Source of the DNA: Streptomyces sp. VRA16 Mangrove soil
GTDB lineage: Bacteria > Actinomycetota > Actinomycetes > Streptomycetales > Streptomycetaceae
Length of the DNA: 64,000 nt
Direction of reading: 5' to 3'
NCBI RefSeq assembly: GCF_017377775.1
Contig: NZ_JAFVLN010000029.1
Coordinates: 21,933 to 85,932, forward strand
Position 1 is the first letter of the stretch. Every line of letters begins with the position of its first letter. This document shows positions 25,490-33,886 of this stretch, in pieces. The position numbers were made by a program, and so were the translations under genes. Below the pieces are notes generated by a model. The model made no database searches. It was not told the origin of the DNA and worked only from the letters and a program-made list of their open reading frames with translations.

Positions 25490-25558
25490 ATGAACGACCA
25501 CCTGACCGGCACCGCCCCCGCCCGGGGCGCCGACACCCTGGCGGGAGGCGTCCGATGA
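25490..25558 (+). CDS. Possible 22-residue upstream peptide coupled to the GNAT gene
   Basis: ATG 25490 opens a 22-codon frame (MNDHLTGTAPARGADTLAGG + VR) whose TGA overlaps the GNAT ATG as ATGA. Nearer ATGs at 25478 and 25481 are in the same frame. No clear ribosome-binding site precedes it. It may be a leader peptide that couples translation, or a chance frame in GC-rich DNA. Confidence 0.3.
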   Translation: MNDHLTGTAPARGADTLAGGVR

Positions 25559-26040
25559 CCGCGACCGTCCGGCACGCCCGTCCCGCCGACCTGCCCCGCG
25601 TCGTGCGGCTGATCGCCGAGCACGCCGCGTTCGAGCGGGCCGACCCGCCCGCGCCCGACCTCGCGCAGCGGCTCGACGCGCTGCTCTTCGGCACACCCGA
25701 GCCCCGGCTGCGCTGCCTGGTGGCCGAGTCGGCGGAGCACGGCATCGTCGGGTACGCCTCCTGCGAGCCCGCGCTCTCCACCTGGCAGGGCCGCGCCTAC
25801 CTGCACATGGACTGCCTGTACCTGAGCGCGGACGCCCGCGGCGGCGGCATCGGCCGGCTCCTCGTGGCCGCCGTCGCCGCCGAGGCGCGCGCCCTCGGCC
25901 TCGACGAGATCCAGTGGCAGACGCCCACCTGGAACAAGGACGCGGCCCGCTTCTACGACCGGCTCGGCGCCCACGCCAAGGAGAAGCTGCGCTACAGCCT
26001 GGCCGCCGAGGTCAGCCCTGCCGCGGATCGCGCCCCGTAG
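25555..26040 (+). CDS. GNAT-family N-acetyltransferase
   Basis: 161 aa. Acetyl-CoA-binding motif A is visible as LSADARGGGIGRLLVAAVAAEA (short form RGGGIGRLL) and motif B around WNKDAARFYDRLGA. It acetylates an amine of a small molecule or protein in the cytosol. ATG 25555 is chosen for GGGAGG six bases upstream and because the start of similarity (TATVRHARPADLPRVV) begins here. Convergent overlap of 29 bp with the following DinB-like gene. Confidence 0.87.
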   Translation: MTATVRHARPADLPRVVRLIAEHAAFERADPPAPDLAQRLDALLFGTPEPRLRCLVAESAEHGIVGYASCEPALSTWQGRAYLHMDCLYLSADARGGGIGRLLVAAVAAEARALGLDEIQWQTPTWNKDAARFYDRLGAHAKEKLRYSLAAEVSPAADRAP

Positions 26041-26608
26041 CCGCGAGGAGCCGGGCGAACGGCGACGCGTCGCCGGGGACCTCGACCGGCGGCCCGAACA
26101 CGCCCATCTTCCGCGCGGTGGGCGAGAGCTCGTCCACCGCGCCGGCCAGCTCCGCGACGACGCGCGGCTCGGCCTCGTACTCCTGCCCCGTGGCCCGCGC
26201 CAGATCCCACGCGTGCACGGTCAGGTCGAGCAGCGCCATCCCCGCGACGAGCCGGGCCGGCATCTTCATCGCGCCGCTCGTGCCGTCCAGCGCGCCCGGC
26301 CCCGACCACGCCGCGACGAGCGCCCGCGCCTGCCCGGCGAATCGCTCCCGCCAGTCCGGACCCTCGGCCACCCGGTCCGGCATCGTGCTGAAGTCCGAGT
26401 CCTGCTTCACGGCCAGTTTCTGGAACTCCACGACCACCTGGAACAGGTGGTTGACCAGTGCCTTCACGTCGTAGTCCGCGCACGGGGTCGGTTCGGCGAG
26501 GGCCTTGTCGTCGATCCCGGCCACGACCGGAACGGCCCGCTCGGCCGCCACGGCCAGCAGCTCGCGCGGGTCCACGTCGTTCGTCGCGTACGTGTTGTTC
26601 GCGTTCAT
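26012..26608 (-). CDS. DinB/mycothiol-dependent isomerase-like metal-binding protein (TIGR03086 type)
   Basis: 198 aa from ATG 26608. The TIGR03086 pattern is present: LAEPTPCADYDVKALVNHL with the first metal His, and DLTVHAWDLARATGQ with the second His. These four-helix proteins bind a divalent metal and many use mycothiol, the actinobacterial thiol, though the reaction is usually unknown. Its 3' end overlaps the GNAT gene; the AraC gene is divergent 87 bp away. Confidence 0.83.
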   Translation of the reverse strand: MNANNTYATNDVDPRELLAVAAERAVPVVAGIDDKALAEPTPCADYDVKALVNHLFQVVVEFQKLAVKQDSDFSTMPDRVAEGPDWRERFAGQARALVAAWSGPGALDGTSGAMKMPARLVAGMALLDLTVHAWDLARATGQEYEAEPRVVAELAGAVDELSPTARKMGVFGPPVEVPGDASPFARLLAATGRDPRQG

Positions 26609-26683
26609 GCCTTCGACCGTACGGAGCCACGGCTCCGGCCTCTTGAAGAAACGCGTCACCCTGCCGTTGTCAGTGCCCCGCCC

Positions 26684-26695
26684 TACGATCCGGAC
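26684..26695 (+). promoter_or_regulatory. -10 element for a probably leaderless AraC-type mRNA
   Basis: TACGAT at 26684-26689 is followed by six bases and then the ATG at 26696, with no Shine-Dalgarno. Transcription would start at the A of ATG. No convincing -35 is seen. Confidence 0.45.
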
Positions 26696-27517
26696 ATGGA
26701 CCAGGACCGTGACCGTGACACCCGCGGGATCGTCGACCCGGCCGCGCTGCTGAGCCGCGTCCGGTTCCGGCGGCACGTGCCGGCGCCCGCCCTGCGCGCG
26801 CACGTGGAGAGCTACTGGTTCATCGACTGGGACCTGCCCGCGCCCTACGCCTCGCACATCCTCGCGCACCCCGCGGTGAACCTGACGTTCCAGTGGGACG
26901 AGGACGAGCCGCACCGGAACGGCCCCTACGGGGAGTTCACCGGCGTCTGGGCCCCCGGGCTCTACACCCGCAAGCTCACCGGGCGCGGCCGGGTGTGCGG
27001 GGTGAAGTTCCGGCCGGGCGCGTTCCGGCCGTTCGCGCCGGACGTGCCGGTCTCCGCGTGGACGGGCCGGGTGCTGCCGTACGAGGAGGTGTTCCCGGCG
27101 ACCGACCCGGCCGCGGTCCTCACCCCGGCCGACGACCGCGGCCGGGCCGCCGCCCTCGACGCCTACCTGCTCCCCCTCGCCCCCGCCGCGCCGGACCCGC
27201 AGGCCGATCTTGCGTGCCGCGTCGTCGCCCGGATCCAGGCCGAGCGCGGGGTGCGCAGGGTCGCGGACCTGGCCCGCGAGGAGGGGCTCTCGGTGCGCTC
27301 GCTGCAGCGGCTGTTCGCCGGGTACGTGGGCGTCAGCCCCAAGTGGTGCGTGCTGCGCTACCGCATCCACGAGGCGGTCGAGACCGCCGCCCGCCGCGAC
27401 GACATCGACTGGGCCGCCCTCGCCGCCGACCTCGGCTACGCGGACCAGGCCCACCTCGTACGCGACTTCACCGCCACGCTCGGGGTGTCACCGACGGCGT
27501 ACCCGGCCGACGGCTAG
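26696..27517 (+). CDS. AraC-family transcriptional regulator
   Basis: 273 aa. N-terminal DUF6597-like domain (ALRAHVESYWFIDWDL; GVKFRPGAFRPF) and C-terminal AraC double HTH (VRRVADLAREEGLSVRSLQRLF in outline; second helix pair WAALAADLGYADQAHLVRDFTATLGVSPTAY). Ligand unknown. Divergent from the TIGR03086 gene, which is a possible target together with the GNAT gene. The mRNA looks leaderless. The stop overlaps the convergent GNAT stop by 4 bp. Confidence 0.88.
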   Translation: MDQDRDRDTRGIVDPAALLSRVRFRRHVPAPALRAHVESYWFIDWDLPAPYASHILAHPAVNLTFQWDEDEPHRNGPYGEFTGVWAPGLYTRKLTGRGRVCGVKFRPGAFRPFAPDVPVSAWTGRVLPYEEVFPATDPAAVLTPADDRGRAAALDAYLLPLAPAAPDPQADLACRVVARIQAERGVRRVADLAREEGLSVRSLQRLFAGYVGVSPKWCVLRYRIHEAVETAARRDDIDWAALAADLGYADQAHLVRDFTATLGVSPTAYPADG

Positions 27518-27951
27518 GGCGTGCCGAGCGGCTTGCTGAAGTGGAACGCGTCGATCGCCATCCGCTCGCGCAGATAGAACCGGTGCGCATCCGTGCGCCG
27601 GGTCCCCGAGTCCAGGTCCAGGCAGTGACAGCCCTGCCGGACCGCCGCCTCCTCCAGATACGCCAGCAGCGCCTGGCCCACCCCGCCCGACCGGGCCGCC
27701 TCGGCCGTCACCAGATCGTCGACGTACAGCTTGCGCAGCCGGCTCGTGTTGGCGATCACCCGCCAGCCCGCGACGCCCACGCACCGCCCGTCGGCGTCGT
27801 ACGCGGCGGTGAACCGCAGCCCCTGCCCGTACCCCTCCGCGTACACCGCAGAAAAGGACTCTTCGGTCAGGTGCGGACGCAACTCCCGCAGCACGGGCAG
27901 GACTTCGGACGCCAGACGGGCGTCCCCGGGCTCAAGGTCGACGATCTTCAT
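27514..27951 (-). CDS. GNAT-family N-acetyltransferase
   Basis: 145 aa, single GNAT domain. Residues ~75-120 hold the CoA-binding segment (LYVDDLVTAEAARSGGVGQALL; core RSGGVGQALL) and the C-terminal strand TDAHRFYLRERMAIDAFHF is typical. The N-terminus KIVDLEPGDARLASEVLP belongs to the same fold. It follows a small membrane protein gene and SDR gene on the same strand, so may be the last member of a three-gene operon. Confidence 0.85.
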   Translation of the reverse strand: MKIVDLEPGDARLASEVLPVLRELRPHLTEESFSAVYAEGYGQGLRFTAAYDADGRCVGVAGWRVIANTSRLRKLYVDDLVTAEAARSGGVGQALLAYLEEAAVRQGCHCLDLDSGTRRTDAHRFYLRERMAIDAFHFSKPLGTP

Positions 27952-27960
27952 GCGCGCAGG

Positions 27961-28134
27961 CTACTCGGCGTGCTTGATCGCGTAGATCATGACGAACGCG
28001 ACGATGTGGATGCCGAAGAGGAAGTAGCCGAGGTACCACCACATGTACCGCTCGCCCTTCTTCTCCTCGGCGAGCCTGCGCTCGTCGAACTCCCGCTGCA
28101 GGACGTCCAGCGGGTCCGGCGCGTCAGAGCTCAC
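27961..28134 (-). CDS. 57-aa single-helix membrane protein (DUF6126-like)
   Basis: GTG 28134 opens a 58-codon frame ending in TAG at 27961. AAGG lies six bases ahead of the start. The product has a charged amphipathic N-terminal half (LQREFDERRLAEEKKGERY) and one hydrophobic helix (WWYLGYFLFGIHIVAFVMIY), then KHAE. It resembles the small Streptomyces DUF6126 proteins. It overlaps the SDR stop by 11 bp and precedes the GNAT gene by 9 bp, consistent with a real, translationally coupled gene that automated callers can miss because of its size. Confidence 0.72.
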   Translation of the reverse strand: MSSDAPDPLDVLQREFDERRLAEEKKGERYMWWYLGYFLFGIHIVAFVMIYAIKHAE

Positions 28135-28891
28135 GGTGGACCTTGGTGTTGGACGCCTGGGCGCGCGGGCGGACCACCAGCAGGTCGATGTTCACGTGCG
28201 GCGGGCGCGTCACCGCCCAGGCGATCGTGTCGGCGACGTCGTCCGCGGTCAGCGGCTCGGCCACGCCCGCGTACACCTTCGACGCCTTCTCCTGGTCGCC
28301 GCCGAACCGGGTCAGCGCGAACTCGTCCGTCTTCACCATGCCGGGCGCCACCTCGATGACCCGCACCGGCGTGCCCACGATCTCCAGGCGCAGCGTCTCC
28401 GCGAGCACGTGCTCGGCGTGCTTGGCGGCCACGTAACCGCCGCCGCCCTCGTACGTGCCGTGCCCGGCCGTGGAGGAGAGCACGACGACCGTGCCGTCGC
28501 CGGACGCGGTGAGCGCGGGCAGCAGGGCCTGCGTCACGTTCAGCGTGCCCAGCACGTTCGTCTCGTACATCTGGCGCCACTGCGCGGGGTCACCGGTGGC
28601 GACCGGGTCGGCGCCGAGCGCGCCGCCCGCGTTGTTCACCAGGACCCCGATCGTCTTGAACGCGGTCGCGAACTCGTCGACCGCCGCGCGGTCGGTGACG
28701 TCCAGGGCGTACGCGGCGGCCTGGTGCCCGGCCGCGTTGATCTCCTCCGCCAGCGCCTCGATCCGGTCCTTGCGGCGGGCCGTCAGCACCACCCGGTACC
28801 CGGCCGCCGCCAGCTGCCGGGCCGTCGCGGCGCCGATGCCGCTGCTCGCGCCCGTGACGACGGCGATGCGGGATGCGGGGGCGGGGGCCAT
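28124..28891 (-). CDS. Short-chain dehydrogenase/reductase
   Basis: 255 aa classical SDR. Cofactor loop TGASSGIG (residues ~14-21), the NNAGG motif, catalytic Ser in VVLSSTAG, and YVAAKH as the YxxxK pair. RR after the second strand (LTARRKDR) suggests NADP. Length and motifs are complete. The substrate is unknown. First gene of a probable operon with the 57-aa membrane protein and GNAT. Confidence 0.9.
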   Translation of the reverse strand: MAPAPASRIAVVTGASSGIGAATARQLAAAGYRVVLTARRKDRIEALAEEINAAGHQAAAYALDVTDRAAVDEFATAFKTIGVLVNNAGGALGADPVATGDPAQWRQMYETNVLGTLNVTQALLPALTASGDGTVVVLSSTAGHGTYEGGGGYVAAKHAEHVLAETLRLEIVGTPVRVIEVAPGMVKTDEFALTRFGGDQEKASKVYAGVAEPLTADDVADTIAWAVTRPPHVNIDLLVVRPRAQASNTKVHREL

Positions 28892-28951
28892 GGCTGCTCC
28901 TCGTACGTACGTATGGTGCGAAGGTCGACCCGCCCAAGGATAGGCGCCGGG

Positions 28952-29287
28952 TCAGTCACCCCGCGGGGCGTACATGATCACGGCCATCCCGGCCAGGCAG
29001 ATCAGCGCCCCGAGCACGTCCCAGCGGGTCGGCCGGTACCCGTCGGCGACCATCCCCCAGGCGATCGAGCCCGCCACGAAGACCCCGCCGTACGCCGCCA
29101 GGATCCGCCCGAACTCGCCGTCCGGCTGCAGCGTGGCCACGAACCCGTACAGGCCGAGCGCGATCACCCCGGCGCCGATCCACGCCCAGCCGCGGTGCTC
29201 CCGCACCCCCTGCCAGACCAGCCAGGCTCCCCCGATCTCGAAGAGCGCGGCGAGGACGAACAGGAGCACGGATCGGGCGACGGTCAT
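28952..29287 (-). CDS. YnfA-family small membrane protein
   Basis: 111 aa, four predicted helices. The N-terminus (SVLLFVLAALFEIGGAWLVW) with EIGGAW and the C-terminal helix LGALICLAGMAVIMYAPR match the YnfA/UPF0060 family, inner-membrane proteins related in shape to SMR transporters. The start at ATG 29287 fits the family length. An independent single-gene unit. Confidence 0.87.
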   Translation of the reverse strand: MTVARSVLLFVLAALFEIGGAWLVWQGVREHRGWAWIGAGVIALGLYGFVATLQPDGEFGRILAAYGGVFVAGSIAWGMVADGYRPTRWDVLGALICLAGMAVIMYAPRGD

Positions 29288-29386
29288 GCGCCACAGGGTG
29301 GCATGCGGGGGTCCCCGACGTGTCACGGCCCGGCGCACGTGGGATAGATCGGCCCGACCGCCCCATGCGCCACACGGAGGCCACCC

Positions 29387-29839
29387 ATGCACCCCGCACT
29401 CGCGCTCGCCCCGGCCCTGCTCCTCCTGCTGCCCGCGGACGGCGCTTCGGCCGGCGAGGCCGACCTCGCCCACCACGGCACCGTCACCATGGCCCGCGGA
29501 CACGTCACCGTCACCCTCACCCCGCAGAACCACGGCCCCACCGACGTCCCCGACGCCACGCTCCGGCTCGCCTGGTCCGCGCCGCTCGCCGACGCGCAGG
29601 ACGCGCTGCCCGCCGCCTGTCTGCGCAGCGGCCCGCGCACCGTCGACTGCCGCACGGGCGCGCTGCCCGCCGCCGCGCTCGGCACCCCGCTCACGGTCGA
29701 TGTCCGGCTCGCCGGGGCCCCCTCCGAGGTCACCGTCCGCCTCGACACCGTCTGGAGCGGCGGCACCGCCGACCACAACCCGCAGAACAACCGGCACAAG
29801 GTGCTGGTCCTGGACACGGGCGACACGTACTACTTCTGA
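29387..29839 (+). CDS. Secreted protein of unknown function, DUF11-like beta domain
   Basis: 150 aa. Signal peptide at 1-22 (LALAPALLLLLPADGASA), ACGGAGG-type ribosome site before ATG 29387. The mature part is a single beta-rich domain (VTMARGHVTVTLTPQNHGPTDV; DATLRLAWSAPL), similar in pattern to DUF11/CARDB-like secreted adhesion domains, with one Cys pair. Function not known. Stops adjacent to the convergent HxlR stop. Confidence 0.72.
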   Translation: MHPALALAPALLLLLPADGASAGEADLAHHGTVTMARGHVTVTLTPQNHGPTDVPDATLRLAWSAPLADAQDALPAACLRSGPRTVDCRTGALPAAALGTPLTVDVRLAGAPSEVTVRLDTVWSGGTADHNPQNNRHKVLVLDTGDTYYF

Positions 29840-30280
29840 CTACCCCTGAACGCCCGCGGCCGGTCGCGGCTCCTGCCGCGCCCGGCCGTCGTAGCTCTCC
29901 CGGGCCACGGCCACCTCGTCCATGTGCGCCTCCGCCCAGTGCTTCACGGCGACGAGCAGACCGCTCAGGCTGCGCCCCAGCGCGGTCAGCTCGTAGTCGA
30001 CCCGCACCGGCACCGACGGGGTCACGGCCCGCGCCACGATCCCGTCCCGCTCCAGGGCCCGCAGCGTCTGCGTCAGCATCTTCTGGCTGACGCCCGCGAT
30101 CTTCCGGCCCAGGTCGGAGTAGCGCAGGGGCCCGTCGCGCTCGGCCAGCGCCGCGACGACCAGGCTCACCCACTTGTCGCTCAGCCGCGCGAGCAGCTGA
30201 TTGGTCGGGCACTCCTTCAAGAACGCGTCGTACGCGAACCGCTCCCGCTCGCGCCGCTGCGCCGCCGTCATCGTCGCCAT
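29840..30280 (-). CDS. HxlR-family winged-helix regulator
   Basis: 146 aa from ATG 30280, with GGAGGGGGAG upstream. The HxlR pattern is clear: CPTNQLLARLSDKWVSLVVAAL (Cys then DKW), GPLRYSDLGRKI, VSQKMLTQTLRALERDGIV, and the wing YELTALGRSLSGLL. The N-terminal Cys may be redox- or electrophile-reactive as in YodB/HypR-type members (family knowledge). It is divergent from the MDR oxidoreductase, the classical arrangement for a quinone/electrophile sensor and its detoxifying enzyme. Confidence 0.9.
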   Translation of the reverse strand: MATMTAAQRRERERFAYDAFLKECPTNQLLARLSDKWVSLVVAALAERDGPLRYSDLGRKIAGVSQKMLTQTLRALERDGIVARAVTPSVPVRVDYELTALGRSLSGLLVAVKHWAEAHMDEVAVARESYDGRARQEPRPAAGVQG

Positions 30281-30333
30281 GCCCGCTCCCCCTCCGGCCC
30301 GTGCGCGCACCCCTCGGTGAGGTACGCACCCCC

Positions 30334-30419
30334 ACGTACGTACTTACCAAAGGAGAGTAGCACTCCATAGAGTCATCACTGCGGAAAGGAAAGCACTACA
30401 GACAAGCCCAACTGGGCTT
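30334..30419. promoter_or_regulatory. Divergent HxlR/MDR control region with palindromes
   Basis: Contains ACGTACGT with GTACTTACC (30334-30348), the GGAGAGTAGCACTCC partial palindrome (30352-30366) and the perfect-armed AAGCCCA-AC-TGGGCTT (30404-30419). The last lies 19 bp ahead of the MDR start and could be an operator or leader hairpin. HxlR binding is inference. Confidence 0.4.
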
Positions 30420-30437
30420 ATCCATAAGGGAGTTGTC

Positions 30438-31343
30438 ATGGGAAACAAGATGCGCGCGGCAGTCGTCACGTCCTTCGGCGGCCCCGAGGCGGTCGAGATC
30501 GTCGACGTCGAGCGCCCCGAGCCGGGCGCGGGCCAGATCCGCGTCAAGGTCGCGGCCGCCACCCTCAACCCGGTCGACGCGGGCGTCCGCTCCGGCATCT
30601 TCGGCGGCGCCGGCCGGCGCCTCGGCCTCGGCTGGGACGTCGCGGGAACGGTCGACGCGGTGGGCGTCGCGGCGGGATTCGCCGTCGGCGACGAGGTCGT
30701 CGCCCTGTTCCACGGGATGGGCAGCTCCCTGGGCACCCACGCCGATCACGTAGTCGTGGACGCCTCGGCGGCGGCCCTGGCACCGGCCGCCACGGACCCG
30801 GCCCACGCGGCCACCCTCCCCCTCAACGCCCTCACCGCGGCCCAGGCCCTGGACCTGCTCGCCCTGGAACCCGGGCAGTCGCTCCTGGTCACGGGCGCCG
30901 CGGGCGCGGTCGGCGGCTACGCGATCCAGCTCGCCGCGCACCGGGGCATCGAGGTCACGGCGTACGCGGGCGAGGACGACGAGGAACTGCTCCGCGGCCT
31001 GGGCGCGACCCACTTCGTCCCGCGCGGCTCGGCCCCCGCCCGGCCGGCCGACGCGGTCCTCGACGCGGCGGTCATCGGCGCCGAGGCCCTGTCCTGGGTA
31101 CGGGACGAAGGCCGGTACGCGGGCGTCATCCCCGGGGCGGCCCCGGCCTCCGAGCGCGGGGTGCGCACCGGCGCGGTGGAGGTCGCGGCGGACGGCAGGC
31201 GCCTGGCCGAACTCGTCCGGCTCGCGCAGGACGGCGTCCTGACGACCCGGGTCGCGCAGACCTACGCCCTCACGGACGCGGAGAAGGCCCACGCGCGACT
31301 GGCCGAGGGCGGGGTGCGGGGGCGGCTGGTGCTGATCCCTTGA
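30438..31343 (+). CDS. NADP-dependent oxidoreductase, MDR/quinone reductase family
   Basis: 301 aa. N-terminal GroES-like domain (AAVVTSFGGPEAVEIVDVE; TLNPVDAGVRSG) and Rossmann domain (LLVTGAAGAVGGYAIQLA). No zinc ligands, so it belongs with quinone/enone reductases. AAGGGAG precedes ATG 30438. The divergent HxlR regulator suggests induction by quinones, aldehydes or similar electrophiles. A strong hairpin terminator follows. Confidence 0.9.
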   Translation: MGNKMRAAVVTSFGGPEAVEIVDVERPEPGAGQIRVKVAAATLNPVDAGVRSGIFGGAGRRLGLGWDVAGTVDAVGVAAGFAVGDEVVALFHGMGSSLGTHADHVVVDASAAALAPAATDPAHAATLPLNALTAAQALDLLALEPGQSLLVTGAAGAVGGYAIQLAAHRGIEVTAYAGEDDEELLRGLGATHFVPRGSAPARPADAVLDAAVIGAEALSWVRDEGRYAGVIPGAAPASERGVRTGAVEVAADGRRLAELVRLAQDGVLTTRVAQTYALTDAEKAHARLAEGGVRGRLVLIP

Positions 31344-31379
31344 GCCGCGCCACGACGGCCCGCGGACACACGGCAGAAG

Positions 31380-31406
31380 GGGCCCGAGCCGCGACGGCTC
31401 GGGCCC
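31380..31406. terminator. Bidirectional hairpin terminator
   Basis: Perfect 12-bp stem (GGGCCCGAGCCG with complement), 3-nt loop, TT tail, between the convergent MDR and rtcB genes. Confidence 0.82.
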
Positions 31407-31416
31407 TTCCACGGGT

Positions 31417-32610
31417 TCAGCCCTTCACACAGACGACCTGCTTGAGCTTCGCCACCACCTCGACCAGGTCCCGCTGCTGCTCGATGACCTGCTCGATCGG
31501 CTTGTACGCGCCCGGAATCTCGTCCACGACACCGGAGTCCTTGCGGCACTCCACGCCCCGGGTCTGCTCCTCCAGGTCGCGCGTGGAGAAGCGCTTCTTC
31601 GCGGCGTTGCGGCTCATCTTGCGGCCGGCGCCGTGCGACGCGGAGTTGAAGGACGCCGCGTTGCCGAGACCCTTCACGATGTACGAACCCGTGCCCATGG
31701 AGCCCGGGATGATCCCGTACTCGCCCGAGCCCGCCCGGATCGCGCCCTTCCGCGTGACCAGCAGGTCCATTCCGTCGTACCGCTCCTCACTCACGTAGTT
31801 GTGGTGAGCGCTGATCTCCGGCTCGAAGGCGACCTTGGCCTTCTTGAACTCCTTGCGGATCACGTCCTTGAAGAGCGCCATCATGATCGAGCGGTTGCGC
31901 TTCGCGTACTCCTGCGCCCAGAACAGGTCGTTGCGGTACGCCGCCATCTGCGGGGTCTGCGCGATGAAGACGGCGAGATCGCGGTCGACCAGGTTCTGGT
32001 TGTGCGACAGGCTCTGCGCGACGCCGATGTGATGGTCGGCCAGCTCCTTGCCGATGTTGCGGGAACCGGAGTGCAGCATGAGCCACACCGCACCGGACGT
32101 ATCCACACAAAGCTCGATGAAGTGATTCCCCGAGCCCAGCGTCCCCATCTGCTTGGCCGCCCGCTGCTCCCGGAACTTCACCGCATCGGCGACCCCGTCG
32201 AACCGCCCCCAGAAGTCCTCCCACCCGCCGGTCGCGAACCCGTGCAGCCGCCCCGGGTCGACGGGGTCGTCGTGCATGCCGCGCCCCACCGGGATCGCCT
32301 GCTCGATCTTCGAGCGCAGCCGCGACAGGTCACCGGGCAGGTCGTTGGCGGTCAGTGACGTCTTCACCGCGCTCATTCCGCACCCGATGTCGACCCCGAC
32401 CGCCGCCGGGCAGACCGCGCCCTGCATCGCGATGACCGAACCGACCGTCGCGCCCTTGCCGTAGTGGACGTCGGGCATGACGGCGAGGCCCTTGATCCAG
32501 GGCAGCGTCGCCACGTTGCGCAGCTGCTGCATCGCGACGTCCTCGACGGACGCCGGGTCGGTCCACATCCGGATGGGGACCTTCGCCCCCGGAACCTCTA
32601 CGTAAGACAT
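31417..32610 (-). CDS. rtcB: RtcB-family RNA ligase
   Basis: 397 aa. The active-site set is intact: PDVHYGKGA, VGVDIGCGM with the metal Cys, GSGNHFIEL, LHSGSRNIG, a metal His region (SAHHNYVSEE) and the GMP-accepting His in NSASHGAGRKMSR. RtcB joins 2',3'-cyclic phosphate or 3'-phosphate to 5'-OH RNA with GTP and Mn2+, in tRNA or rRNA repair. No archease or rtcA gene is next to it. GGGGGA precedes ATG 32610. Confidence 0.93.
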   Translation of the reverse strand: MSYVEVPGAKVPIRMWTDPASVEDVAMQQLRNVATLPWIKGLAVMPDVHYGKGATVGSVIAMQGAVCPAAVGVDIGCGMSAVKTSLTANDLPGDLSRLRSKIEQAIPVGRGMHDDPVDPGRLHGFATGGWEDFWGRFDGVADAVKFREQRAAKQMGTLGSGNHFIELCVDTSGAVWLMLHSGSRNIGKELADHHIGVAQSLSHNQNLVDRDLAVFIAQTPQMAAYRNDLFWAQEYAKRNRSIMMALFKDVIRKEFKKAKVAFEPEISAHHNYVSEERYDGMDLLVTRKGAIRAGSGEYGIIPGSMGTGSYIVKGLGNAASFNSASHGAGRKMSRNAAKKRFSTRDLEEQTRGVECRKDSGVVDEIPGAYKPIEQVIEQQRDLVEVVAKLKQVVCVKG

Positions 32611-32801
32611 GAAATCCCCCGTAAATCGGCCGTGTTGGCCCTAAATGACTGTAAGTATGGAAACGGAAATACCGGAGCCAAGGTCCACGAATCGGATGTG
32701 GGACCGGCGTTCACGGCGGTGCGTGCGATAGACATGGCAGCATCGGGCGCCTTGTGGCGGCAACCGAATAACCCAGCACGTGACCAGCAAGGAGCCCCAG
32801 G

Positions 32802-33716
32802 GTGCAGCGGAAGTCGTACGCGTACGTGCCGGGTGTCGCCGTACTCCTGACGGCGCTGCTCGCCGGATGCAGCGGGAGTTCGGACGACGGCGCCGGCACC
32901 GACGACTCCAAGCCGGGCAGCACGAGCGCCACGGCGTCCGCCGCGAAGCCGGGCAAGTACCGGACGCTGCCGGAGCCGTGCAGTCAGCCCGGTCAGGACA
33001 TGCTGGACGAGATGCTGCCGGGGATCGCGAAGATCACGGACCAGGATCAGCGCGAGAAGGCGTACGAGGGCGTGGCGACGACCACGTTCGACACGGCGCG
33101 CAGGGTCGGGTGCCGCTGGAAGGACGACACGTCCGCGGGCGGCTCGCACCGGCTGACGCTGGACTTCGAGCGGGTGGTCTCGTACGACACGTCGGTGAGC
33201 GACGACTCGAAGGCCGAGGACGTCTTCGCGTCGAAGGCGGACAAGGCGCACCTGCCGGAGCCCGTGCCGCAGCCGCCGTCCCCGGACGCGAGCGATTCGC
33301 CTGAATCGTCCGGCTCTTCCGCATCTGTCGACTCCTCGGAGTCCTCCGGGTCCTCGGACGCGTCCGCCGCGGCGGGTGACGCCGAGGGGTCCGGGAAGAA
33401 GTCCGGCGCGCAGTCCGGGGACGGGGACGCCTCGTCCTCCGCGACGGCCTCTCCGTCCGCCTCCGGGGCCTCGGCCGACCTGCGGCCGCGGCTGCTGGAC
33501 GGCCTCGGCGACGAGGCGTTCCTGAACGACGTGCCGGCCGGACCGACGAGCTCGCGGACCCGGACCGTGACTGTGGTGTTCCGCACGTCGAATGTCGTCG
33601 TGACCATCGAGTACGAGGCGCAGCCGGCCACCTCCGGCGATGTCCCGGACAGCAAGGAAATGCAGGACAGGGCGCAGGAACTGGCCCTGAAACTGGTCGG
33701 CAAGTTCAGCGAGTAG
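32802..33716 (+). CDS. DUF3558-like lipoprotein with Ser/Gly-rich linker
   Basis: 304 aa. GTG 32802 with AAGGAG seven bases upstream. Signal peptide and lipobox LAGC at ~residue 25. A DUF3558-like domain is split by a long low-complexity Ser/Ala/Glu/Asp stretch (~165-230) that looks like a flexible insert, after which the family's C-terminal strand (TVTVVFRTSNVVVTIEYEAQ) resumes. Surface-bound; function unknown. A paralogous gene follows in the same direction. Confidence 0.82.
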   Translation: MQRKSYAYVPGVAVLLTALLAGCSGSSDDGAGTDDSKPGSTSATASAAKPGKYRTLPEPCSQPGQDMLDEMLPGIAKITDQDQREKAYEGVATTTFDTARRVGCRWKDDTSAGGSHRLTLDFERVVSYDTSVSDDSKAEDVFASKADKAHLPEPVPQPPSPDASDSPESSGSSASVDSSESSGSSDASAAAGDAEGSGKKSGAQSGDGDASSSATASPSASGASADLRPRLLDGLGDEAFLNDVPAGPTSSRTRTVTVVFRTSNVVVTIEYEAQPATSGDVPDSKEMQDRAQELALKLVGKFSE

Positions 33717-33886
33717 GGGCCGCGGGGAGCGCGGGGCGGGTCCGGGGAACGCGAGGCGTGCGGGACGGGTAGCGCGTACGGTGGCCCATCGGACCCGGTT
33801 CGTGGAGACCGCCTGGAGACCGTATGAGGGTCGGCGGGTCGTCGCGTGTCCGGTCCTGCTCCTGTCAGCGACCTGGTGAAGGAACC

